From Verrucomicrobiaceae bacterium (lineage in GTDB: Bacteria > Verrucomicrobiota > Verrucomicrobiia > Verrucomicrobiales > Akkermansiaceae), in assembly GCA_027491155.1 (NCBI GenBank), contig JAIXWR010000012.1:62001-126000 (forward strand): a stretch of 64,000 nucleotides of DNA. The letters are read 5' to 3'. The notes under the pieces are model-generated. The model did no database searches, was not told where the DNA came from, and saw only the letters and a list, made by a program, of their open reading frames with translations. Shown piece by piece: positions 26,385 to 36,130 of the stretch (position 1 is the stretch's first letter; every line of letters starts with the position of its first letter). Both the position numbers and the translations under genes were made by a program.

Positions 26385-26945
26385 ATGAAAATGAAACTCC
26401 TCGGAGCCCTCCTGTTCGCAAGCTTCGCCTTCGCGGGGGCGAATGCGGAAACCAAGGCGACCATCACCAAGGCTGAAGTCAACGCCGCGCAGCAGGCCTG
26501 GTGCGACGCGCTGGTTGCCATCGGAAAGGCCCACACCGACGGCGGCGACGCCAAGGCCCTCGCTTCGAAGGTCCTCGACGAGGCCTACAACTACGCCGAA
26601 GCCCCGGTGTTCTTCAAGCCGACCCTCGCCTACGGCAAGAACACCTTCCGCCCGACCAAGGAAGGCGCTCTCGCCTACTTCGTCGGCGGCGATCCGAAGT
26701 TCCCGGAAGACAAGGGCTTCGCCCTGAAGCCCTGGGTCAAGGCGCGCTACGACAACCTCGGCGACGGCGATGAAGGCATTCAGATCCACGGCAACATCGC
26801 CATCACGATGGGCAACGTCTGGGTGACCGACAAGGACGGCAACGAAACGATGGTCGACAAGACCTTCGTCTTCAAGAAGGGCGACGACGGCAAGCTGAAG
26901 CTGATCGTCCACAAGTCCGCCCTGCCCTACAGCCCGGCCAAGTAA
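26385..26945 (+). CDS. Secreted small protein, SnoaL/NTF2-like by shape
   Basis: The 186-residue precursor has a signal peptide (MKMKLLGALLFASFAFAGANA). The mature part starts with a helix (TITKAEVNAAQQAWCDALVAIGKAHTDGGDAKALASKVLDEAYNYAEAPVFFKPTLA) followed by strands (FVGGDPKFPEDKGFALKPWVKARYDNLGDGDEGIQIHGNIAITMGNVWVTDKDGNETMVDKTFVFKKGDDGKLKLIVHKSALPY), the order seen in NTF2-like scaffolds. Homologues in Verrucomicrobia are sometimes labelled phosphoribosyl-AMP cyclohydrolase, but I see no HisI motif. It is monocistronic with its own terminator. A binding or enzymatic role is not assigned. Confidence 0.75.
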   Translation: MKMKLLGALLFASFAFAGANAETKATITKAEVNAAQQAWCDALVAIGKAHTDGGDAKALASKVLDEAYNYAEAPVFFKPTLAYGKNTFRPTKEGALAYFVGGDPKFPEDKGFALKPWVKARYDNLGDGDEGIQIHGNIAITMGNVWVTDKDGNETMVDKTFVFKKGDDGKLKLIVHKSALPYSPAK

Positions 26946-26967
26946 AGGTCACGGTCACGCTTCCAAC

Positions 26968-27003
26968 AGCCCCTGCCGGCACGATGCCGGCGGGGGTTTT
27001 TTC
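26968..27003 (+). terminator. Intrinsic terminator
   Basis: CCCCTGCCGGC at 26970-26980 pairs with GCCGGCGGGGG at 26986-26996 around a 5-base loop, followed by TTTTTT. It lies 25 bases past the stop of the secreted protein gene. Confidence 0.9.
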
Positions 27004-27021
27004 GTGCCGCGGAGGCGCGGA

Positions 27022-28350
27022 TCAACCGGTGGAGGATTCGCCGATCTCGACCTTCGGCAGCGGCATGGCCAGCACCTTGTCGACCCGGCTGCCGTCCATG
27101 TCCATGATCTCGAAGCGCCAGCCCGATTCCTCGATCTGGTCGCCTTCCGCCGGCACCCGTTCGAGCACGTGGGAGAACCAGCCGGCCAGCGTTTGGAACT
27201 CGTCGCCCGCGCCCTCCGGCCGGATGAAGCCGGGCAGCACGTCGTCCACCTTCTCGATTTCGAACAGGCCGTCGATCAGCCAGCTGCCGTCCTTGCGCTG
27301 CTTCACCGGCATCGTCAGCCGTTCTTCCTTCGAGGGCACGTCTCCGACGATCGCCTCCATCAGGTCGATCAGCGTGACCATCCCGGTGACCCCGCCGAAC
27401 TCGTCGACCACGAAGGCCACGTGATGGCCGGTGCGGCGGAACTCCTCCAACAGGGCGTTCGCCTTCTGCAACTCCGGAACCAGCAGCGGCGGTTGCATGA
27501 TGTTCTGGAACCGGATCTCCACCCCGGCCGCGAGCTGGGCGTAGCAGTCCTTCACCGAAATCACGCCGACCAGGTTGTCGCGCTGGCCCTGATAGACCGG
27601 ATAGAATCCGTGGGAACTCTTCACGATGCGCGGCCAGGCGGAGGCGTGCGACTCGTCGCGCTCGATCCACACCATCTTCGGGCGCGGAATCATGATGTCG
27701 TAAACCAACAGCTTGTCGAAGCCGAGGACCCCTTCCATCATGCGGGACTCGGCGCGCTCGATGCCACCGGCGACCATGCCCTCGCGGATCAGCACGGTGA
27801 ACTCGTCGCGCGAAAGCTTCTCCTCGCCGCTGTCCCTCACCCCGCAGAGGCGCAGCAGCGCCGAGGTCGACCAGGCAAGCAGCGAGACGAAGGGAGTGGC
27901 GATCGCCGACAGCCACGACATCGGCCCCGACATCGCGCTGGCGATGCCTTCCGGGAACTGCATCGCCAGCCTCTTCGGCGCGAGCTCGCCGATGACCAGC
28001 GAGCCGTAGGTCAGCGAACCGATCACCACCACGAAGGCGATGCTGCCGGCGAAAGGCCCGACCACCGGCAGCGGGGCCAGCACCGCGGCCAGCTTGGCGG
28101 AGAGGCTGGCACCACCGAAGGCACCGGCGAAGATGCCGACCAAGGTGATGCCGATCTGGACGGTCGACAGGAAGCGGTTCGGCGAGTCGGCCAGCTTCAG
28201 CGCCCGGGCCGCGCCCTTGCTACCGGCATCGGCGCGGGACTGAAGGACGGCGCGGCGGGAGGAGACGATCGCGATCTCGGTCATCGCGAACAGGCCGTTG
28301 CACAGCAGCAGGAAGAAGATGAGAGCGATTTCGAACAGCGTGGAAGCCAT
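27022..28350 (-). CDS. CNNM-type (hemolysin/CorC) membrane protein with CBS pair
   Basis: The 442-residue protein has a DUF21/CNNM transmembrane domain (about 1-190; LFEIALIFFLLLCNGLFAMTEIAIVSSRRAVLQSRADAGSKGAARALKL, GSLTYGSLVIGELAPKRLA), a CBS domain pair (about 205-330; DIMIPRPKMVWIERDES, GFYPVYQGQRDNLVGVISVKD) and a CorC_HlyC C-terminal domain (about 345-430; WLIDGLFEIEKVDDVLPGF). Such proteins move or sense Mg2+/Co2+ and related cations; the name hemolysin is historical. Length fits the family. It lies downstream of the ammonium transporter gene on the same strand with a 63-base gap. Confidence 0.92.
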   Translation of the reverse strand: MASTLFEIALIFFLLLCNGLFAMTEIAIVSSRRAVLQSRADAGSKGAARALKLADSPNRFLSTVQIGITLVGIFAGAFGGASLSAKLAAVLAPLPVVGPFAGSIAFVVVIGSLTYGSLVIGELAPKRLAMQFPEGIASAMSGPMSWLSAIATPFVSLLAWSTSALLRLCGVRDSGEEKLSRDEFTVLIREGMVAGGIERAESRMMEGVLGFDKLLVYDIMIPRPKMVWIERDESHASAWPRIVKSSHGFYPVYQGQRDNLVGVISVKDCYAQLAAGVEIRFQNIMQPPLLVPELQKANALLEEFRRTGHHVAFVVDEFGGVTGMVTLIDLMEAIVGDVPSKEERLTMPVKQRKDGSWLIDGLFEIEKVDDVLPGFIRPEGAGDEFQTLAGWFSHVLERVPAEGDQIEESGWRFEIMDMDGSRVDKVLAMPLPKVEIGESSTG

Positions 28351-28413
28351 GGGACGCCCGACAATGCCCGTTTTGCGCGGGATTTCATCTTCTTTTCTTC
28401 AGCGGCACGCCGC

Positions 28414-29703
28414 TCAGACGTGATAGGCCTTCTCGCCGTGGGAAGACGTGTCGAGACCGCTTTCCTCTTCTTCCGCGCTGACGCGCAAGCCACCGATGGC
28501 CTTGAGCCCTTTGGCGATGACATAGGTCGCCACCGCCGACCAGACGACCGTGACGCCGACCGCCTTGAGCTGGAGCACCAGCTGCGGCCCGGTCTCGAAC
28601 TTCCCGAAGCCACCGAAGCTCGCCGTGCCGAACACAGCCAGCAATACGGTGCCGATGATCCCGCCGAGTCCGTGGACCGCGAACACGTCGAGGCTGTCGT
28701 CGATCTTCAGCTTCTCCTTCACCACCCCGCAGGCGAAGTAGCAGACCACGCCGGAAATCAGGCCGAGCAGGATGGCCCCGGCCGGACCGACCACGCCGGA
28801 CGCCGGAGTCACCGTGGCGAGGCCGGCGATGGTGCCGGTCGCCGCGCCGACGATGCCGGTCTTGCCGGTCTTGATCCGCTCGACCAGCGACCAGGTCAGC
28901 GTCGCGGTCGCCGCGGCGAGGTGGGTCACCAGCAGCGTCATCCCCGCCGCACCGTTCGCGGCGAGCTGGCTGCCGGCATTGAAACCGAACCAGCCGACCC
29001 ACAGCAGCCCGGTGCCGGTCACGACCATCCACGGGCTGTGCGGCGGTTGCAGGTGACCGGGAAAACCGCGGCGCTTGCCGAGCACCGCCGCCAGCACCAG
29101 CGCGCTGGTCCCGGCGGTGGCGTGAACCACGATACCGCCGGCCAGATCGACCACGCCCGCCTTGAACATCCAGCCGGAAGCCGCCCAAACCCAGTGGGTC
29201 ACCGGCGCATAGACCAGCGCCAGCCACAGTGCGGAAAAGATCAGCACCGCGCTGAAGCGGATCCGCTCGACGAAGGCCCCGACCACCAGCCCCGGGGTGA
29301 TGATGGCGAAGGTCATCTGAAACATCGCGAACAACGGCTCGGGAATCGTGCCGGTCACGCTGGCCGGGGTCACGCCCTTGAGAAAAGCGGCGCTGAGGTC
29401 GCCCAGCCAGGCGCCCTCGCCCTTGAAAGCCAGGCTGTAGAGGCCCGCCGTCCAAAGGATCGAGGCCAGCGCGGCGATCATCAGGCAGTGCATCAGCACG
29501 CTCAGCAGGTTCTTCGCCCGGACCAACCCGCCGTAGAAAAGCGCCAGCGCCGGCAGCGTCATCAAAAGCACCAGCGCGGTCGCGGTCAGGATCCAGGCGG
29601 TGTCGCCGGAATCGGTCGCCGGCGGCGCGTCCTGGCCAAAGGCGGTCCCGAGAGCGAGAAGTGCTGCGAATCCGGTGGCAATCTTTCGATGAATTCCGTT
29701 CAT
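28414..29703 (-). CDS. amtB: Ammonium transporter
   Basis: A 429-residue Amt protein with signal peptide (MNGIHRKIATGFAALLALGTAFG) and 11 membrane segments that conduct ammonium. Signatures are ALALFYGGLVRAKNLLSVLMHCLM, MFQMTFAIITPGLVVGAFVERIRFS, YAPVTHWVW, DLAGGIVVHATAGTSALVLA and DVFAVHGLGGIIGTVLLAVFG; the two pore histidines are visible in VVHATAG and AVHGLGG. The C-terminal tail is short and acidic. No glnK gene lies next to it in the window, which is unusual because amtB is often paired with glnK. Confidence 0.96.
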   Translation of the reverse strand: MNGIHRKIATGFAALLALGTAFGQDAPPATDSGDTAWILTATALVLLMTLPALALFYGGLVRAKNLLSVLMHCLMIAALASILWTAGLYSLAFKGEGAWLGDLSAAFLKGVTPASVTGTIPEPLFAMFQMTFAIITPGLVVGAFVERIRFSAVLIFSALWLALVYAPVTHWVWAASGWMFKAGVVDLAGGIVVHATAGTSALVLAAVLGKRRGFPGHLQPPHSPWMVVTGTGLLWVGWFGFNAGSQLAANGAAGMTLLVTHLAAATATLTWSLVERIKTGKTGIVGAATGTIAGLATVTPASGVVGPAGAILLGLISGVVCYFACGVVKEKLKIDDSLDVFAVHGLGGIIGTVLLAVFGTASFGGFGKFETGPQLVLQLKAVGVTVVWSAVATYVIAKGLKAIGGLRVSAEEEESGLDTSSHGEKAYHV

Positions 29704-29766
29704 GCTTGCCGCGAGTCTTGAAACCCGTCGCGCCCTGTCCAGTCCCGGCTGTGTCCGGTTCCCGTC

Positions 29767-30693
29767 ATGCGGCTCGCCTTTTTCCCGCCGTCCCGGCAAC
29801 CTGACGCCGTGGACGCGGAGGCCGATGGATTCATGCTGTTCCTGGCGACCGAGCGCGGGCTGTCGGCCGCCTACCAGCTGTCGGTCCGCCAGACGCTCGA
29901 CGCCCTCGCCGCCCACCTGCGGCGGAAAGGCCTGCCGCTCGCCGACGTCGGCACCGACGAGCTGTCGGACTTCCTGATGGAGCGCAAAAAGAGCGGACTG
30001 GCCGCCTCCTCGCTGCGCATCGCCACCGTCCACCTCAAGGTCTTCTTCCGCTGGCTGGCCTCCCGCGGCAAGCTGCCGATGGACCCCGCGGAGCCCCTCC
30101 TTTCCCCTCGCCCGGAGCAAACGCTGCCGGAAACCCTGCACGGCTCGGAGGTGAAGCGGTTGCTGGATTCGATCGACCCCGCCCAGCCGCTCGGCCGCCG
30201 CGACCTCGCAATGCTGGAGTTGTTCTACGCCTCCGGCCTGCGGCTGTCGGAGCTGTGCTCGGTCCGGCTGGAAGGACTGGACCTCGACGAAGGCTTCATC
30301 CGGGTGACCGGCAAGGGCAACAAAACCCGCATCGTCCCGGTCGGCGGCCGCGCGCGGGAGGCGGTGACGGACTACCTTCGAAACGAACGCCCCACCCTCG
30401 TCACCCGTCGAACCTCCTCCGAAATCTTCCTCAGCATCCGCGGCACCAGGCTTTCGCCGGACCGCGTCCGCCAGATCGTCAAGGAGCGCGCCGCCCTCGC
30501 GGGGATCGAGCAGAACGTCTATCCGCACCTGCTGCGCCATTCGTTCGCGACCCACTTGTTAGAAGGCGGGGCGGACCTGCGGGTGATCCAGGAACTCCTC
30601 GGCCACGCCGACATCGCGACCACCCAGATCTACACCCACGTCGACGGCGCGCGCTTGAAAGCGATTCACAAGAAGTTCCACCCGCGGGGGTGA
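29767..30693 (+). CDS. xerD: XerD-like tyrosine recombinase
   Basis: The 308-residue protein has the N-terminal SAM-like core-binding domain (residues about 18-105) and a C-terminal catalytic domain with the full set of residues: Arg159 ([10 protein letters not shown]), Lys183 (TGKGNKTR), His254 and Arg257 ([12 protein letters not shown]), His280 ([11 protein letters not shown]) and Tyr289 (IYTHV). XerC/D-type enzymes resolve chromosome dimers at dif. Length is right for XerD. No dif-like site or second recombinase is seen here, so the paralogue (XerC or XerD) is not proven. It is divergent from amtB with 63 bases between starts. Confidence 0.93.
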   Translation: MRLAFFPPSRQPDAVDAEADGFMLFLATERGLSAAYQLSVRQTLDALAAHLRRKGLPLADVGTDELSDFLMERKKSGLAASSLRIATVHLKVFFRWLASRGKLPMDPAEPLLSPRPEQTLPETLHGSEVKRLLDSIDPAQPLGRRDLAMLELFYASGLRLSELCSVRLEGLDLDEGFIRVTGKGNKTRIVPVGGRAREAVTDYLRNERPTLVTRRTSSEIFLSIRGTRLSPDRVRQIVKERAALAGIEQNVYPHLLRHSFATHLLEGGADLRVIQELLGHADIATTQIYTHVDGARLKAIHKKFHPRG

Positions 30694-30858
30694 AGGCATG
30701 GTCGATTGGTTGGATCCCGAGCCGCACTCTGCCCACCAGAATCCATGAGGACCCCATGGACGACCCACAGACCGCTCTCGACCTCGCCCCAACCGGCCGC
30801 GTGCAGGAAGCGCCGCCACCCATCATTTCCCATGATCTCGCGGTAGCCGCCTGGGGTG

Positions 30859-30876
30859 CCTCGTACATGTACGAGG
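30859..30876. promoter_or_regulatory. 18-base perfect palindrome, CCTCGTACATGTACGAGG
   Basis: This perfect palindrome lies 166 bases past the xerD stop and 46 bases before the exoprotein start, in a stretch of 228 bases without a gene. It could be an operator or a short hairpin. It is not followed by a T-run, so a terminator is less likely. No copy was found elsewhere in the window. Confidence 0.5.
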
Positions 30877-30921
30877 TCTGAAGGATCGCCTGAATGTCCC
30901 AAGAAGCCGACATTCCGCCCT

Positions 30922-33900
30922 ATGCCCAGTTCCCCGGCTCCTCGCGCATTTCACTCCCGCATCCTCCCGGTATCGATCGCCACCGCCTGCTGGCTCGGCT
31001 CCGCGGCGTTCGCGATCGACTACACGGTCACCACCAACACGGACAACGGACCCTTCCTCACCGGCAGCGGCAGCGGCACCTCCGGCGACCTGCGCTACTG
31101 CATCGCTCAGGCGAACCTGAATCCGGGATCCAACATCCTTTTCGCGACCGGCTCCAATCCGACCCGCCAGATGCCGCCGATCACCGCCGGCATGACCATC
31201 TATCATCCGCAGTGGATCAATGTGACCGGGTCCGGTGACCAGCGGATTTTCTTCATCGATGCCCCCGGTGCCACCGTCACCCTGCGGAACCTGGAACTGC
31301 AGAACGGGCGGGCCAAGGGCGGGGACGGGGGACCCGGTGCCGGCGGCGGCGCAGGACTCGGCGGCACCGTCTTCGTCAACAACGGCCATCTCGTGGTGGA
31401 CAATGTGATCTTCGCCAACACCCGGGCGATCGGCGGGAACGGCGGGAACGCTTCCGAAGGAGCTCCGGGCGGCGGCGGCGGACTCGGTGGCAATGGCGGA
31501 GGAAACGTGGGCGGCGGCGGCGGCTTCCTTGGCAATGGCGGCAATGGCGGAAACGGGATCAGCGGGCAGCTCGGCCTCGCCGGCGGGGGCGGCGGCGGGA
31601 TTGCCGGCAACGGCGCCAACGGAGTGACATCCAACACCTTCGGCGGTGGCGGCGGCGGCGGCACCACCAGCGCGACGAACTACCTCGGCGCCGGCGGCGG
31701 CGGAAACGGCGGCAGCAACCGAGGCAATTTCGGCTCCGGAATCAACGGTTCCGACGGAGTCAACGGCGGTCTCTTCGGCGGGGGCGGGGGCAGCGGAAAA
31801 ATCGCCGGCATCGGCGTCGGCGGGGCCGGCGGCAAATACGGCGGTGGCGGCGGCGGTTGCGACAACATTTCCTCCGGCGGTGGCCAGGGCGGCGAGTTCG
31901 GCGGTGGCGGAGCCGGCGGCTTCAATGGCAGCGGCGGCCATGGCGGCTTTGGTGGCGGCGGCGGCGCGGTGCTCAGCGAGGGCCAAGGCGGAAACGCCGG
32001 ATTCGGCGGCGGCGGGGGAAGCCAGAGCCGAAATGGCGGTCATGGCGGCTCGGCCTTTGGCGGCGCGATCTTCGTCCGGGGCATCATCGGCGCCAGCCTG
32101 GAGGTCCGGAATTCCTCACTGCCCGCCGCCAGCATCACCGCGGGCAGCGGCGGCACGGGATTTATCTCCGGCAGCGCCGGGCTCAGCGCCGGCAGCTCGC
32201 TTTACCTTCTGGGAGGTACGATTCGCTTCAACGCCCAAACAGACCAGACCGTCGGCGGTTCCATCGCCACCCCGGCCGGCAATGGCGTCGATCTCATCAA
32301 GGACGGCAACGGCACCCTCACCCTCGCCGCCGCGAACACCTACGCGGGCGGCACCACCGTGAACTACGGCACCCTGCGCCTCGCCCCCGGCGCCAATCTC
32401 GGCTCCACCGCCAACTACCTCGCCACCTGGCTCAGCGGCACCTGCGACCTCAACGGCACCAGCCAGACCGTTAACCAGCTCTTCGGCACCAATGGCGGCA
32501 GCATCATCAACAATGCGCCCGGCACCACCTCCCTGTTGACCTTTGGAAATGGCAATGCCAGCGCCGAGTTCGAAGGCTTCCTCCGCGATGGCGCAGGCAA
32601 GCTGGCGCTCCGCAAGGTCGGCACCGGCACCCAGGTCCTCTACCATGCGAATACCCACACCGGGCCGACCGAAGTCTACGGCGGCACCCTGGTGCTCGAC
32701 ACCTCTTTCAGCAACGGCCCGCTGATCCCCGCCGCCTCGCCACTCCTGATCGCAAATGCGACCGTCCGCCTCCGCGGGTCCGCCTACAATGCCCTCGGCC
32801 AAGGACCGGTGAACCTCTACCAGGGAGGGACCCTCAGCGCCGAGTCCACTTCCCAGAACGCTCACACCCTTGGCCTGCTGAACCTCGAGGGCGGCACCCT
32901 CACCGGCGTCAACCCCGACCCCCAGTTCGGCAATTTCATCCTCGGAAACACCGTCTCCGCCTCGGGAAACAGCACCTCCACCATCAGCGCGCCCGTCGTC
33001 CAGATCCGCGGCCAGCGGACCTTCGATGTCGCGAATGGAAGCGCTCCCACCGACCTCACCATTTCCTCCCTCCTCACCGACCACGCCGCCACCCCCGGCG
33101 GACTGATTAAGACCGGCAACGGCACCCTCGCCCTCACCGGACCCGGCACTTACAGCGGCGGCACTACGATCAATGCCGGCACCCTCGTCGCCGCCCGCGG
33201 CGGCTACACCGGCCCCTTCGCCGCCGGCAGCACCGTCACCGTCAACAACGGCGGCACCCTCCTCTGCGCCGGCGGCGACAGCCTCGGCTACTTCGACGGC
33301 AACGCGAAAGTCGTCATCAACACCGGCGGTACCGTCACCACCGACGGCCAGACCGGCACCTTCACCTGGCTCAACGACCTCACTCTCGCCGGTGGCACCC
33401 TCACCTCCCCCTCCTCCGGCGGGGTCTTCCTCCTCGCGGGGCCCGTCAAGACCCTCGCATCCGGCACCACCGCCACCATCAGCTCACAAGGCATTGCCAT
33501 CTATGGCGGCTACTCGGCCCCCACTTCTTTCCACGTCGCTTCCGGCACCACATCCGGCGGCATCGACCTCCACGTCTCCTCCCCCATCGGCGGCGGTGGT
33601 GGCGAGCCCCTCATCAAGTCCGGCAGCGGCACCATGCTCATCTCCCGTGCCAGTTCCTACCAAGGAGGCACTCGCCTCGAAGGTGGCACCCTCGCCTTCT
33701 CCCATCCCGATGCCCTGGGCATCGGAAACATCACCTTCACCCTCGGGACCCTCCGCTTCGTCGGCATCACTCCCGACATCTCCTCCCGGATCAATCCCAC
33801 CACCGCCAGCGGATTCGCCATCCGCATCGATACGAATGGCCAGAACCTCACCTTCGCCAGCCCCCTCGGTGGTCTCGGGGCACTTGCCAAGTCCGGAGCG

Positions 33901-36021
33901 GGAAAGCTCACCCTCTCCGGCATTTCCACCTACTCAGGCGGCACAAATGTCACTGCCGGCACTCTCGCTGTGACCGCCACCGGCAGACTAGGCTCCGGGC
34001 CCATCAACATCGCCAGCGGAGCCACCCTCGACCTCACCGCCTTCGGCCCCGCCGGCTACCCGCTACCCGCCGCCAGCCCGATCACCAACAATGGCACCAT
34101 CCTTGGCACCTATTACATCGTCGGCACCCCTCCGGACATCAGCTTGGAGCAGCCCGCCGGCACTCCCCTTGTCAGCGGCGGCAGCACAGGATTCTCCACG
34201 CTTCCCGTCGGCTCCGCCGAGGTGAAAACCTTCACGATCCGCAACACCGCCACCGGGTCACTCCAACTCACCGGAGTCAACGTGGCAGGGACCCATCCGG
34301 GCGACTTCACCGTCAGCACTTCCGCCATGACCCCCTTCCTCAGCGCCACCGCAGGAAACACGGCCACCACCTTCACCGTCACCTTCTCGCCGCTCGGACA
34401 CGGCCCCCGGTCCGCCGTCCTCCGCGTCCTCAGCTCGGACCCGGACGAAGGAGTCATCGAGATCAACCTCACCGCTACCGGCCGCATCCTGCCGGAACTC
34501 TCGCTCGAACTTGCCGACGGATCCCAGGTCTCGGATCGCCTCGTCGCCGGCTGGGGCGCCAATGAATTCGGCCAGAGAAGCGCTCCGCCGGGCCTCGTCG
34601 GCGCCACCGCCATCTCCGCCGGCCAGTTCCACAGCCTGGCCATCCGGGTGGACCGCAGCGTCGCCGCCTGGGGTAACAACAGCGACTCCCGGGCCACCGT
34701 CCCGGCAGGACTGGGCCGCGTCAACGCCATCGCCGCCGGGGCCCACCACTCCATGGCGCTGCGCCAGGACGGCAGCGTCGCCGCCTGGGGAAACAACCAG
34801 CAAGGACAATGCAACGTCCCACCCGGCCTCGGCGGGGTCATCGCCATCGCCGCCGGGGAAATGAACAGCGTCGCCCTGAAGAGCGATGGCAGCGTGGTCG
34901 CCTGGGGTTGGAATGACCGCGGCCAATCCAACGTCCCCGTCGGCCTTGCCGGCGTCACCGCCATTTCCGCCGGCACCGAGCACGTCCTCGCCCTGAAGGC
35001 AGACGGCAGCGTGACCGCCTGGGGAGCGAGCACCTACGGTCAAGCCACTATCCCCCCCGGCATCGCCGGAGTCAGGGCCGTGGCCGCCGGCACCTTCCAC
35101 TCGGCCGTCCTGCTCGCGGATGGCAGCGTCCGCGCATGGGGAATGAATTTCTCCGGCCAGTGCGATGTCCCCGCCGGCCTCGGCGACGTCGTCGCCATCG
35201 CAGCGGGCGAGACATCCACCTTGGCCCTCAAGAGCGATGGCTCCCTCGTCGCCTGGGGCCTTAACTCCAGTGGCCAGATCACCATCCCAAATCTCGCCAA
35301 AGGTTTCACCGCCGTGGCCACTGGCCGGACCCACACCCTCGCGCTGCACCAGACCGCGCACACCTTCGGCTCCGCGGATGTCAGCCGCAGCGTCACCAGG
35401 ACCTTCATCGTCCGTAATCTTGGCGTCGAGCCGCTCGTCGTCAGCGGCGCTAGCATCGTCGGCGATCACGCGGGGGATTTCACCCTCGGCAGCTTCCCCC
35501 TGCCCGCCACCCTCGGCGGTTCCGGCCAGGCCAGCCTCAGCCTCACCTTCACCCCCGGCGCCAGCGGCTCCCGCCTCGCCAAACTCCGCCTCCTCAGCAA
35601 CGACGCCGACGAAGGTTATCTCGAAATCCCGCTCACCGGCACCGGCGTCGCCAACGCCCTGGCAAGCTGGCGGCGGGATCTCTTCGGCTCCACCGCGAAC
35701 AGCGGCGCGGGAGCCGACGACTCCGATCCCGACCGCGACGGCCTGGTCAATCTCGTCGAATTCGCCTTCGGCCTCCACCCGCTTCAGCCGGGCGGCTCCG
35801 GGCTGCCCACCCCGCTGATCGGTGGCGGCAGCATCACCTATCAATTCAACCCGCCCGTCAGCGCCACCGGCGTCACCTATGGCGTCGAGTGGAGCCCCAC
35901 CCTCGCCCCCGGCTCCTGGACCGCCATCCCCGATACCGGCGTCTCGCCGCAGCGGCGCTTCACCATCCCAACTGCCGGCCGGACGAAAATGTTCACCCGC
36001 TTGGTCGTCACCGCGCCCTAG
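30922..36021 (+). CDS. Giant exoprotein: Gly-rich, autotransporter strand repeats, RCC1 repeats, ASH domains
   Basis: The 1,699-residue protein begins with a signal-like segment (VSIATACWLGSAAFA). After DYTVTTNTDNG it has a Gly/Asn-rich, GGxGG stretch at about 130-413, then at least four autotransporter-associated beta-strand repeats (about 470-1030; YAGGTTVNYGTLRL, YSGGTTINAGTLVA, YQGGTRLEGGTLAF, YSGGTNVTAGTLAV), an ASH/choice-of-anchor D domain (about 1087-1187), seven RCC1-like repeats (about 1207-1475; AWGNNQQGQCNVP type), a second choice-of-anchor domain (about 1483-1577) and a C-terminal DxDxDG region (about 1602-1609; DPDRDGLVNLVEFAFGLHP). No beta-barrel is present, so secretion would need another route. 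RCC1 and ASH combined in one exoprotein are rare. Start chosen at the ATG at 30922. Confidence 0.85.
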   Translation: MPSSPAPRAFHSRILPVSIATACWLGSAAFAIDYTVTTNTDNGPFLTGSGSGTSGDLRYCIAQANLNPGSNILFATGSNPTRQMPPITAGMTIYHPQWINVTGSGDQRIFFIDAPGATVTLRNLELQNGRAKGGDGGPGAGGGAGLGGTVFVNNGHLVVDNVIFANTRAIGGNGGNASEGAPGGGGGLGGNGGGNVGGGGGFLGNGGNGGNGISGQLGLAGGGGGGIAGNGANGVTSNTFGGGGGGGTTSATNYLGAGGGGNGGSNRGNFGSGINGSDGVNGGLFGGGGGSGKIAGIGVGGAGGKYGGGGGGCDNISSGGGQGGEFGGGGAGGFNGSGGHGGFGGGGGAVLSEGQGGNAGFGGGGGSQSRNGGHGGSAFGGAIFVRGIIGASLEVRNSSLPAASITAGSGGTGFISGSAGLSAGSSLYLLGGTIRFNAQTDQTVGGSIATPAGNGVDLIKDGNGTLTLAAANTYAGGTTVNYGTLRLAPGANLGSTANYLATWLSGTCDLNGTSQTVNQLFGTNGGSIINNAPGTTSLLTFGNGNASAEFEGFLRDGAGKLALRKVGTGTQVLYHANTHTGPTEVYGGTLVLDTSFSNGPLIPAASPLLIANATVRLRGSAYNALGQGPVNLYQGGTLSAESTSQNAHTLGLLNLEGGTLTGVNPDPQFGNFILGNTVSASGNSTSTISAPVVQIRGQRTFDVANGSAPTDLTISSLLTDHAATPGGLIKTGNGTLALTGPGTYSGGTTINAGTLVAARGGYTGPFAAGSTVTVNNGGTLLCAGGDSLGYFDGNAKVVINTGGTVTTDGQTGTFTWLNDLTLAGGTLTSPSSGGVFLLAGPVKTLASGTTATISSQGIAIYGGYSAPTSFHVASGTTSGGIDLHVSSPIGGGGGEPLIKSGSGTMLISRASSYQGGTRLEGGTLAFSHPDALGIGNITFTLGTLRFVGITPDISSRINPTTASGFAIRIDTNGQNLTFASPLGGLGALAKSGAGKLTLSGISTYSGGTNVTAGTLAVTATGRLGSGPINIASGATLDLTAFGPAGYPLPAASPITNNGTILGTYYIVGTPPDISLEQPAGTPLVSGGSTGFSTLPVGSAEVKTFTIRNTATGSLQLTGVNVAGTHPGDFTVSTSAMTPFLSATAGNTATTFTVTFSPLGHGPRSAVLRVLSSDPDEGVIEINLTATGRILPELSLELADGSQVSDRLVAGWGANEFGQRSAPPGLVGATAISAGQFHSLAIRVDRSVAAWGNNSDSRATVPAGLGRVNAIAAGAHHSMALRQDGSVAAWGNNQQGQCNVPPGLGGVIAIAAGEMNSVALKSDGSVVAWGWNDRGQSNVPVGLAGVTAISAGTEHVLALKADGSVTAWGASTYGQATIPPGIAGVRAVAAGTFHSAVLLADGSVRAWGMNFSGQCDVPAGLGDVVAIAAGETSTLALKSDGSLVAWGLNSSGQITIPNLAKGFTAVATGRTHTLALHQTAHTFGSADVSRSVTRTFIVRNLGVEPLVVSGASIVGDHAGDFTLGSFPLPATLGGSGQASLSLTFTPGASGSRLAKLRLLSNDADEGYLEIPLTGTGVANALASWRRDLFGSTANSGAGADDSDPDRDGLVNLVEFAFGLHPLQPGGSGLPTPLIGGGSITYQFNPPVSATGVTYGVEWSPTLAPGSWTAIPDTGVSPQRRFTIPTAGRTKMFTRLVVTAP

Positions 36022-36130
36022 GTCCACGCTTCCTCGCAACCCCACTGGCAGAAGTGTGCCGGCCAGTCGGGTTCTGAGATCCTCGACGAAAAGCACCGCC
36101 GGGAATCCAAGATCGAGGGTTGACGAATCT

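Noticed and set aside
28381-28413. Terminator after amtB
   Set aside because: The AGCGGC/GCCGCT hairpin is followed on the minus strand by A-rich, not T-rich, sequence.
29767-30693. Phage or ICE integrase
   Set aside because: Length and motifs are those of XerC/D and no phage or conjugation genes lie nearby.
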